Part shown: positions 1 through 5,237 of the stretch, one piece after another
How positions within the stretch are numbered: position 1 is the first letter of the stretch
How the letters are laid out: each line of letters starts with the position of its first letter
Source: CAZOIA01 sp964579675
GTDB taxonomy: Bacteria > Planctomycetota > Phycisphaerae > UBA1845 > PWPN01
DNA: 16,159 nt
Direction: 5' to 3'
Assembly: GCA_964579675.1 (NCBI GenBank)
Contig: CAZOIA010000128.1
Location: forward strand, 1 to 16,159
Notes under the pieces: model-generated
Seen by the model: only the letters and a program-made list of their open reading frames with translations
Told to the model about the DNA's origin: nothing
Database searches by the model: none
Program-made: the position numbers and the translations under genes

Positions 1-129
1 TAGCAGGAAAGCGTGAGCCCCAGTTCAGATACCCCAATTAAGGGTTACACTACCCAAAGCCTGTGTGCGGGAGGACCGGAGCAACGCCCCCGTCGTCGCG
101 GAGGCGTTGGTGGAGGGAATATGATGGGC
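1..129. other. Non-coding flank with a weak hairpin
   Basis: No gene is supported here on either strand. The stretch lies downstream of the leftward operon that ends at 130. A 7-bp perfect inverted repeat (CAACGCC at 82-88 and GGCGTTG at 103-109) could form a hairpin after the last leftward gene. No T-tract follows it in the leftward direction, so a factor-independent terminator is not supported. Confidence 0.3.
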
Positions 130-366
130 TCAGGCGTTCTTGGCCTTCATGGGTCGGACTTCAAACTCGCATACCCACAACTCGCCGTGCTCGTTGCGGT
201 GCTCGTCAAGCCGGTCGCCCGCAGTCACGTCGATGCGGTACAGCCAGCCGTCGTCATACTCGGCGGCGGTGACGAGGCCGTCGCACTGTCCAGCGAAGTG
301 GTCGCTCCGGACATGGACGGGGGTTCCGTTGGCCAGCGGTGGTCGATGGTTCGTCGTGGTGTTCAC
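130..366 (-). CDS. Small hypothetical protein, last gene of the leftward operon
   Basis: This encodes 78 residues that I do not recognise. The start is GTG at 364-366, chosen because a good Shine-Dalgarno (GGGGAG on the coding strand, 373-378) sits six bases upstream. That site overlaps the end of the preceding gene, whose stop is only three bases away, so the two are probably translationally coupled. Residues about 14-55 alternate polar and hydrophobic positions with several Gly and Asp (GTPVHV, GWLYRIDV), which looks like a small beta-barrel of SH3 or KOW type. That is a guess from pattern only. There is no signal peptide, membrane segment or Cys pair. Phage accessory or regulatory genes are commonly this size, but no function can be assigned. 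Confidence 0.7.
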   Translation of the reverse strand: MNTTTNHRPPLANGTPVHVRSDHFAGQCDGLVTAAEYDDGWLYRIDVTAGDRLDEHRNEHGELWVCEFEVRPMKAKNA

Positions 367-369
367 GGT

Positions 370-981
370 TCACTCCCCCTTGGCGACCACCACGTTGAAC
401 TCGAACTGCCCGCGGTCGGTCTTGCGGAACCGCGAGACCGTGCCCGTTTCGACTGCCTTGCGAATCTCCCGGAGGATCGCCGAGTACAATGTCGCTTGCG
501 GCGTCTTGCCGTTGGGGCTGGTCCACAGGCCGCGCTCGGCCATCGCGGCGATCATGGCCTTGCAGGTCATTGGCTTGCCTTCGGCCTTCAGGACCTCCGC
601 CGCCGCGTCCAGGGCGCTGGTCCGCTTCGGCTTGGCATCCTTGTCCTTGTGGGTTCGCTTCTTGGCCTGGGATGCATCGGGCTTGGCGGCCTCATCCCGC
701 GTCGACTCGCTGCGGGGCGCTTCGCCTGTCTGCTGCTGACTCTCTGCCGGCTTGCGGGCGGCCTTGCCTTCCTTCGCCGCGGGCGCCTTCTTTTGGTCGC
801 CCTTGCTGGCGGCTGCACCGCGCAACCGCTGGGCGCTCTTGATGCGAATGCGCTTGCCGGTGGCGGTGTTCGTCGCGTTCCACCCGCCTCGGCTGTTAGT
901 GCTGTCGATGCGAACCGTGGTGAGCTTGTCGCTCACCTTCGCGACATACAGCCCGCCGATCTTGACTTCATCCTTCTTCAT
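370..981 (-). CDS. HARE-HTH (winged-helix) domain protein
   Basis: This encodes 203 residues in three parts. Residues 1-55 form a compact beta-rich segment (KIGGLYVAKVSDKLTTVRID) ending in a basic stretch. Residues about 56-125 are low-complexity and rich in Lys, Ala, Glu and Gln, so probably a disordered linker. Residues about 126-200 match the pattern of the HARE-HTH domain (HB1, ASXL, restriction endonuclease helix-turn-helix): helix LDAAAEVLKAEGKPMTCKAM, then a GLW motif, TLYSAILREI, and a terminal strand around GQFEF. HARE-HTH domains are known as predicted DNA-binding modules that may sense modified bases. A DNA-binding or regulatory role is therefore inferred. The ATG is preceded by AAGGAG (989-994) with seven-base spacing. 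It is the fourth gene of the leftward operon. Confidence 0.82.
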   Translation of the reverse strand: MKKDEVKIGGLYVAKVSDKLTTVRIDSTNSRGGWNATNTATGKRIRIKSAQRLRGAAASKGDQKKAPAAKEGKAARKPAESQQQTGEAPRSESTRDEAAKPDASQAKKRTHKDKDAKPKRTSALDAAAEVLKAEGKPMTCKAMIAAMAERGLWTSPNGKTPQATLYSAILREIRKAVETGTVSRFRKTDRGQFEFNVVVAKGE

Positions 982-1014
982 GGCACGTCTCCTTGCGAGA
1001 AAGGTGTTGTCCGA

Positions 1015-1242
1015 TCAACCGTTGACCGGAACGGTCACAATCCGATGGCTGCCGTCGGGCAGCTCGTGGTCATGCAGGTACGCGAACTCAACGCCGGCCC
1101 GAGCCAGGCGGTCTGCCTCGCTCGGCTCGACGACCAGGTGCCGGCCGCCGACGGTGATGGCCCGCCCGCGTCCGCTGGCGTCGGTCCACTGGATCGCCTC
1201 GTGGGCGTTGTCGAACTCGATGGCTTTCAGTTCGATGGTCAT
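1015..1242 (-). CDS. Small hypothetical protein
   Basis: This encodes 75 residues that I do not recognise. It has no membrane segment, Cys pair or signal peptide. The sequence is acidic and contains a short beta-like stretch (AITVGGRHLVVEP) followed by a probable helix (SEADRLARAG). This is typical of small phage accessory proteins with an alpha/beta fold, but no function follows from it. The ATG at 1240-1242 has GGAGA (1250-1254 on the coding strand) at seven-base spacing. The same distance recurs throughout this operon and supports the start. It lies 33 bases upstream of the HARE-HTH gene and 39 bases downstream of the previous gene. Confidence 0.7.
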   Translation of the reverse strand: MTIELKAIEFDNAHEAIQWTDASGRGRAITVGGRHLVVEPSEADRLARAGVEFAYLHDHELPDGSHRIVTVPVNG

Positions 1243-1281
1243 GGTTTCGTCTCCGTTTGTACGGGTCCCAAAGTCGATTTC

Positions 1282-1566
1282 TCAGTCCTCGAACGTACTG
1301 ATGACCCGCCGGTACTCGGCCACGTCGCCGTTGGTACCGCGGCAGCCGTCCAGATAGCACTGAAGCGTCCGGGCGACCTGCCTATTCAAGGCGGTCTCTC
1401 TCGCGTCGGCCTCCAGCTCGAACGCCTCGCCGATCGGGACGCCCTCACCGTCGCGGCGCTCGACGACCCGCGTCACGCGAGTGCCGGTGATGATGATCCG
1501 GCGATTCTCGCGGCGGATGGTCGCGGTTCCCATCGGTCCCTCGATGTCGATCCGCATGATCTTCAT
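1282..1566 (-). CDS. Small hypothetical protein
   Basis: This encodes 94 residues that I do not recognise. The first half looks beta-rich (MKIMRIDIEGPMGTATI, then RRIIITGTRVTRVVERRDG). The second half looks helical (FELEADARETALNRQVARTL) and carries two Cys residues in CYLDGC. These Cys are too isolated to call a metal site. The ATG at 1564-1566 is preceded by GGAGG (1574-1578) at seven-base spacing. It is the second gene of the leftward operon, 24 bases after the first. No function is assigned. Confidence 0.7.
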   Translation of the reverse strand: MKIMRIDIEGPMGTATIRRENRRIIITGTRVTRVVERRDGEGVPIGEAFELEADARETALNRQVARTLQCYLDGCRGTNGDVAEYRRVISTFED

Positions 1567-1590
1567 GGTCTTGCCTCCGCGGCTGGCCTG

Positions 1591-1857
1591 TTACCAGCCC
1601 GCCATGTCGAACACATGGTTGCACAGGCGAGCGGGGACTCGCTCGGCAACCACCGTATCCAGGTGCCAGATCATGTTCGCGGCCCGGGCAAACCGACCCG
1701 CGGCAATGGCTCGGCGAATCGCCCGCAGGTCCCGGACGTCTTCCTCGTAAAGGCGAGCGATGTCGGCGTCCGTCCGGCGTCTGCCGGCCCGCTGCCAACG
1801 GGCAATGTTCGCGTCGAATCGGGCCAGGTCTCGCTTCGTTGTCGTTGCCTTGGCCAT
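1591..1857 (-). CDS. Small basic helical protein, first gene of the leftward operon
   Basis: This encodes 88 residues, strongly basic in the first half (many Arg, with heptad-like Arg/Ala/Leu spacing between residues 8 and 55) and predicted almost wholly helical. A hydrophobic tail follows (ANMIWHLDTVV). I do not recognise the family. The ATG at 1855-1857 has one of the strongest ribosome-binding sites in the window (AAAGGAGG, 1865-1872) at seven-base spacing. It is the promoter-proximal gene of the leftward operon and faces the divergent control region at 1858-2016. A small helical nucleic-acid-binding protein is possible, but this is inferred from charge only. Confidence 0.7.
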   Translation of the reverse strand: MAKATTTKRDLARFDANIARWQRAGRRRTDADIARLYEEDVRDLRAIRRAIAAGRFARAANMIWHLDTVVAERVPARLCNHVFDMAGW

Positions 1858-1920
1858 TTCTGGGCCTCCTTTCAGTCATGTCCTTACGCTGCGTTTGGCC
1901 GAAAGGGAAGGCAATTCTGC

Positions 1921-1949
1921 CCGAAATCTGAGGGTTTTTGCAGATTCGG
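1921..1949. promoter_or_regulatory. Imperfect inverted repeat in the divergent control region
   Basis: CCGAAATCTG (1921-1930) and CAGATTCGG (1941-1949) are inverted repeats that differ by one extra A in the left arm. They enclose a 10-base loop containing five T. It could be an operator for a dimeric regulator or a short hairpin in a leader RNA. The choice cannot be made from sequence. It sits between the two divergent operons, 64 bases from the leftward start and 67 from the rightward start. Confidence 0.4.
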
Positions 1950-1956
1950 CAACACC

Positions 1957-1970
1957 GTACACATGTGTAC
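1957..1970. promoter_or_regulatory. Perfect 14-bp palindrome, candidate operator
   Basis: GTACACATGTGTAC is identical to its own reverse complement. It lies 46 bases before the rightward gene at 2017 and 99 bases before the leftward gene at 1857. Perfect palindromes of this length in a divergent phage control region are usually repressor or activator sites. I found no convincing -35/-10 pair next to it on either strand, so the promoter positions stay open. Confidence 0.5.
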
Positions 1971-2016
1971 CAACATGCAGTGTCGCCGAACGGCACGGCG
2001 TCGGGAGGCGGCGTAG

Positions 2017-2313
2017 ATGAGCGAGCAGGCGACATCCCGACCGATGAGCCCGACGGCGATCGCCGTGGCCGATGCGGCCCGGCTGCTGTCGGCGGCGGGC
2101 GGGTATTCGGTGACGCCGGAACAGATCCAGGCCGACATCGATGCCGGCGCGCCGACCAACGCCGACGGCACGATCAACCTCGTGCAATACGCTGCCTGGC
2201 TGGTCCTTGACATGTCGCGTCTCGCTGAGCGAGACCGATCGCCATGCGATCGCGGCGAAGCCGCAGCGATATGTCAAGGACCGGTGAAGGAGATGTCCGA
2301 CCGTGGCGATTGA
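2017..2313 (+). CDS. Terminase-N-terminus-like small protein (candidate small terminase/DNA-binding)
   Basis: This encodes 98 residues. The ATG has GGGAGG at 2003-2008. Residues about 16-68 align by eye with residues about 8-60 of the downstream terminase. They share a leading helix with LL, a central Q(I/L) helix with AG, then DGTI(N/D)L, a Tyr and AWLV. It looks like a small helical DNA-binding domain, and its position just before the large terminase suggests a packaging-recognition role (inference). The last 33 residues run through the elaborate 2200-2284 inverted-repeat structure and are Arg/Asp-rich, with no counterpart in the terminase. The native C-terminus may therefore have been replaced. 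The gene overlaps the terminase start by 11 bases. Confidence 0.68.
   Translation: MSEQATSRPMSPTAIAVADAARLLSAAGGYSVTPEQIQADIDAGAPTNADGTINLVQYAAWLVLDMSRLAERDRSPCDRGEAAAICQGPVKEMSDRGD
2200..2284 (+). other. Cloverleaf-like inverted-repeat structure (19-bp stem, three triloop hairpins)
   Basis: The outer stem pairs 2200-2218 with 2266-2284: 19 consecutive pairs, of which two are G-U (2201/2283 and 2214/2270). Inside lie three hairpins end to end. The first is 2219-2225 with 2229-2235 (7 bp, loop TGA). The second is 2236-2242 with 2246-2252 (7 bp, loop CAT). The third is 2253-2256 with 2260-2263 (4 bp, loop GAA). Only C2264 and A2265 are unpaired at the junction. The structure ends just before AAGGAG (2287-2292), the terminase ribosome-binding site. 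Both non-canonical pairs are G-U on this strand but would be A-C on the other, which favours a folded sense RNA. Its role is unknown. Confidence 0.8.
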
Positions 2314-4570
2314 TCCGCGAAAGCTTCGGCCGACGCAGCTCGTGCAGTTGCTCAACTCGACGCCGCTGGGCGAGGTGATCAGCGAGCGGCAGCTGTACCG
2401 CCATCGCGCCAGGGCCGGGCTGCGGATCGGTGACGGGCGCACGATCGACCTGCTGCGTTACGTTGCCTGGCTGGTCCAGGAGCGGCACAAGCCGAAGCCC
2501 GAACCTGAGGGCCTCACCGGCTATGAGGCGCTCAAGGAGCGGGCGAGGCAGCGGAATATCGAACTGTCGCTGATGGGGCGGGACATCAGCGAGTTACCCG
2601 ATGTCGCGAACACTGAGCGGAAGGCCAGGGCTGAGCGCGACTTCCGGTTTTTCTGTGAGCAATACTTTCCGCAGACGTTCCACCTGCCGTGGTCGCCAGA
2701 TCACCTCAAGGTCGTTGCCAAGATCGAGCAGGCGGTGCTGGAGGGTGGCTTGTTCGCGATGGCGATGCCCAGAGCGAGTGGTAAGACGAGCCTGTGTGAA
2801 ACGGCCTGCTTGTGGGCCCTGGTCTATGGCCATCGTGAGTTCGTCACGCTGATCGGCGCGGACGAGCAGCATGCTGAAAGCATGCTCGATTCGATGAAGG
2901 CCGAGCTCGAACACAGCGACCTCCTGCTGGAGGACTTCCCCGAGGTCGTCCACCCAATCCACAAGCTGGAGGGCATCCACCAGCGTTCGGCGGGGCAGCT
3001 TTATCAGGGTAGGCAGACGCACATCGGCTGGACAGCCCGCGAGATCGTGTTGCCCACAATGCCCGGCAGCAAGGCCTCGGGTGGGATCATTCGGGTCGCG
3101 GGTATCACCGGCCGCATCCGCGGCATGAAGCACAAGCGGGCCGACGGCACGAGCGTCAGGCCGTCGCTTGTGCTCATCGACGATCCGCAGACCGACGAAT
3201 CAGCCCGAAGCCCGAGCCAGTGTGCGACCCGCGAGCGCATCTTGGCCGGCGCAATCCTCGGCCTGGCCGGCCCGGGCAAGAAGATCGCTGGCCTCATGAC
3301 GCTCACGGTGGTGCGCCCCGACGACATGGCCGACCGGATCCTGGATCGCGAGAAGCATCCGCAATGGCAGGGCGAACGCACGAAGATGGTCTACGTTTGG
3401 CCGGCGAATGAAGCGCTGTGGGCCTGCTACGCGGAGCTCTGGCGCGAGGGCATGCGAGCCGATCACGGGATCGTGGAGGCGACCGAGTTCTACCGTGCCC
3501 ACAGGGAAGAGATGGACGAGGGCGCCGTCGTCGCCTGGCCGGAGCGGCATCACCCGGATGAACTGTCGGCGATTCAGCACGCCATCGATCTCAAGCTTGA
3601 TCGTGGCGAGGCGGCGTTCTGGGCCGAGTACCAGAACGAGCCCCTGCCCGAGGATGTGCCGGACGACGATCTGCTGACCGCCGATCAGATCGCGGCTAAG
3701 GTCAACGGCCACAGCTGCGGGGAAGTCCCGATCGGCTGTACGCACCTGACGATGTTCATCGACGTGCAGGCCAAGGCCTTGTTCTGGCTCGTGGCCGCGT
3801 GGGAGGACGGCTTCACGGGCTACGTGATCGACTACTGCACCGAGCCTGACCAGAAGGCGGCATACTTCACGTTGCGGGACATGCGCCGGACGTTGGCTAT
3901 GGTCGCGCCGCGAGCGGGCCTCGAAGGCGCGATCTACGCCGGTCTGGAACGGCTGACGGATCGGACTATCGGGAAAGAATGGCGTCGGGACGACGGCGCG
4001 ATGGTGCGGATCGACCGCTGCCTGATCGACGCGAACTGGGGCCAGTCCTCGGACGTGGTCTACCAGTTCTGCCGGCAGAGCAAGCACGCCGGCATCGTGA
4101 TTCCCAGCCACGGGCGGTACGTGGGGGCGTCGAGCATCCCGTTCAGCGAGTACAAGCGCAAGCGCGGCGACCGCGTCGGCCTGAACTGGCGCATTCCTGT
4201 CGTGAAGGGCAGGCGGTCCGTTCGGCACGTGGTATTCGACACGAACTACTGGAAGTCGTTCGTCCACGCGCGGTTCGCGGTGGCGATGGGCGACCCCGGG
4301 TGCCTGTCGCTCTTCGGCCGCAAGCCCGACCAACACCGCCTGCTGGCCGAGCACCTGACCTCAGAGTATCGCGTGAAGACTGAAGGCCGCGGCCGGACCG
4401 TCGACGAATGGAAACTCCGCGCTGACGGGCTGGACAACCACTGGCTCGACTGCCTCGTCGGCTCCGCCGTGGCCGCATCCATCCAGGGAGCCACGCTGTT
4501 CGAAACGGATGCCAAGCCCGCGCCGCGACCACGGGTTCGGTTGTCGGAGTTGCAGAGGGCAAAACGATGA
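2303..4570 (+). CDS. terL: Phage terminase large subunit (ATPase/nuclease)
   Basis: This 755-residue packaging motor should translocate DNA into proheads and cut concatemers. Residues 8-60 resemble the preceding small protein and may be a fused DNA-recognition domain. The ATPase follows: Walker A PRASGKTS around K161 and Walker B LVLIDD with D293/D294. The C-terminal RNase H-like nuclease is suggested by TMFIDVQ (D487), CLIDANWG (D576) and DNHWLDC (D716); these three acidic positions are candidates for the metal site. The length is larger than the usual 450-650 residues. The start is GTG at 2303 with AAGGAG at 2287-2292, and it overlaps the upstream gene by 11 bases. The stop overlaps the next ATG (ATGA). 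Family identity is secure; the GpA-type subclass is less so. Confidence 0.93.
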   Translation: MAIDPRKLRPTQLVQLLNSTPLGEVISERQLYRHRARAGLRIGDGRTIDLLRYVAWLVQERHKPKPEPEGLTGYEALKERARQRNIELSLMGRDISELPDVANTERKARAERDFRFFCEQYFPQTFHLPWSPDHLKVVAKIEQAVLEGGLFAMAMPRASGKTSLCETACLWALVYGHREFVTLIGADEQHAESMLDSMKAELEHSDLLLEDFPEVVHPIHKLEGIHQRSAGQLYQGRQTHIGWTAREIVLPTMPGSKASGGIIRVAGITGRIRGMKHKRADGTSVRPSLVLIDDPQTDESARSPSQCATRERILAGAILGLAGPGKKIAGLMTLTVVRPDDMADRILDREKHPQWQGERTKMVYVWPANEALWACYAELWREGMRADHGIVEATEFYRAHREEMDEGAVVAWPERHHPDELSAIQHAIDLKLDRGEAAFWAEYQNEPLPEDVPDDDLLTADQIAAKVNGHSCGEVPIGCTHLTMFIDVQAKALFWLVAAWEDGFTGYVIDYCTEPDQKAAYFTLRDMRRTLAMVAPRAGLEGAIYAGLERLTDRTIGKEWRRDDGAMVRIDRCLIDANWGQSSDVVYQFCRQSKHAGIVIPSHGRYVGASSIPFSEYKRKRGDRVGLNWRIPVVKGRRSVRHVVFDTNYWKSFVHARFAVAMGDPGCLSLFGRKPDQHRLLAEHLTSEYRVKTEGRGRTVDEWKLRADGLDNHWLDCLVGSAVAASIQGATLFETDAKPAPRPRVRLSELQRAKR

Positions 4571-4755
4571 AGCGGGGTAAGGATGCCGTCCAGCAGGCCC
4601 AGGTCGAGCCACGCGGGTTGCGTTGTCCGAAGTGCGGCTGCGGTCACTTCCGGGTGATCTACACGCGGCCGAAACTGGATGGCAAGGTTATGCGGCGGCG
4701 AGAATGCCAGCATTGCGGGAGGCGAGTGACGACCACGGAACGAGTCAGCGGGTAG
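4567..4755 (+). CDS. Small NrdR-like zinc-ribbon protein
   Basis: This encodes 62 residues. Two CxxC pairs (C20/C23 in CPKCG and C47/C50 in CQHCG) flank a short beta segment with a RP...DG...RRREC pattern and a terminal TTTER. This closely follows the N-terminal zinc ribbon of the ribonucleotide-reductase repressor NrdR (pattern CPxCG, RP, RRRxC, CGxRFTTxER), but the ATP-cone domain is absent. An extra Cys (C25) follows the first knuckle. Small phage zinc ribbons such as Ogr/Delta act in late-gene activation and Com in translation control. A nucleic-acid-binding regulatory role is inferred. The start overlaps the terminase stop as ATGA, so the two are translationally coupled. Confidence 0.8.
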   Translation: MKRGKDAVQQAQVEPRGLRCPKCGCGHFRVIYTRPKLDGKVMRRRECQHCGRRVTTTERVSG

Positions 4756-5058
4756 GCTGCAGCACCATCCTGGGCAACTCATTTTGGAATATGGTCGGTG
4801 CATCCATTGGCCAGCGAGGCTTCGTTGGACTGATGCCGGTGGGCTTTCGCTATTCTTGCCACGGTGGGTTGGGCAAAGCCTCTGGAAAGTCCGAGGTCCT
4901 TGAATCTCCTCTGATTCCGGCGCATTGGAGACAGAGGCCTTCAGTTCGTAGGTTACTGTCTTCACACGACTTGCCTGCCCCGCGTTCCGTAGGGTGCTGG
5001 CGGCCGGAATCCGGGCTGAGGCAACGACTATTCGCGGCGATAAAGTGAGGCTGGACCC
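4756..5058. other. Non-coding stretch after the zinc-ribbon gene
   Basis: About 300 bases in which I see no gene with a plausible start and ribosome-binding site, no RNA gene and no clear terminator for the terminase operon. Open frames here lack phage-like or host-like protein patterns. It marks the left edge of the interruption between the terminase and portal blocks. I found no obvious flanking direct or inverted repeat to define an insertion. Confidence 0.5.
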
Positions 5059-5087
5059 TTGACAACGGGGGCGGTGCCGGGTAGGCT
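5059..5087 (+). promoter_or_regulatory. Sigma-70-type promoter
   Basis: A perfect -35 TTGACA (5059-5064) is followed by 17 bases and a -10-like TAGGCT (5082-5087). Transcription would start near 5094 and run into the structured leader and hairpin before the secreted-protein gene at 5238. Confidence 0.6.
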
Positions 5088-5093
5088 ACCCTG

Positions 5094-5197
5094 TTGTTCG
5101 GTGGGAAAAGCGATAGCCATACCTCGGTAGCTACCGCTTCCAGCACATGACGGATTGATCGGGCGAGAGAGACGCCTTCGGGTGTTCTCTCTTTTTC
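5094..5197 (+). ncRNA. Candidate structured leader or small RNA
   Basis: Between the promoter and the terminator-like hairpin lies about 100 bases that can fold. At 5109-5139 the arms AGCGATAGC and GCTACCGCT pair with one A-C mismatch, enclosing an inner TAC/GTA stem with a CTCG loop. I compared it by memory with common riboswitches (cyclic-di-GMP types, cobalamin, SAM, guanidine, glnA) and with SRP and 6S RNA. I saw no conserved core of any of them. It may be a stand-alone small RNA ending at the terminator or an attenuator leader for the downstream gene. Confidence 0.4.
5166..5197 (+). terminator. Intrinsic terminator or attenuator upstream of the collar-domain gene
   Basis: An 11-bp stem with one bulged G (GAGAGA/TCTCTC plus ACGCC/GGTGT) is capped by a TTCG tetraloop and followed at once by a T-run (CTCTCTTTTT). 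It lies about 75 bases after the predicted transcription start and 40 bases before the ATG at 5238. Most transcripts from the 5059 promoter would therefore end here unless read-through is regulated. Confidence 0.72.
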
Positions 5198-5237
5198 ATT
5201 GCCTGGTACGCGTGGTCCGAATCGGAGGTCACGAATC

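Noticed and set aside
13..2016. 667-codon rightward open frame across the leftward operon
   Set aside because: It is antisense to five leftward genes that each have a good ribosome-binding site. Its translation is low-complexity (Arg/Gly/Ala/Leu-rich) with no recognisable domain, and long antisense frames are expected in GC-rich DNA.
3200..4354. 384-codon leftward open frame opposite the terminase
   Set aside because: It is antisense to the well-supported terminase nuclease region, has no plausible start signal, and gives a translation typical of reverse-strand shadows (rich in Arg, Val, His and Asp, with no domain).
5094..5197. Cyclic-di-GMP (GEMM) riboswitch
   Set aside because: The leader lies before a surface protein, which fits GEMM biology, but the conserved core segments of that riboswitch (such as GGCAAACC and GGACGCAAAGCC) are absent.
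5199..5237. Upstream in-frame TTG start for the collar-domain protein
   Set aside because: It lies next to the terminator T-run with no ribosome-binding site. ATG 5238 has GGAGG at the right distance and gives a normal signal-peptide start.
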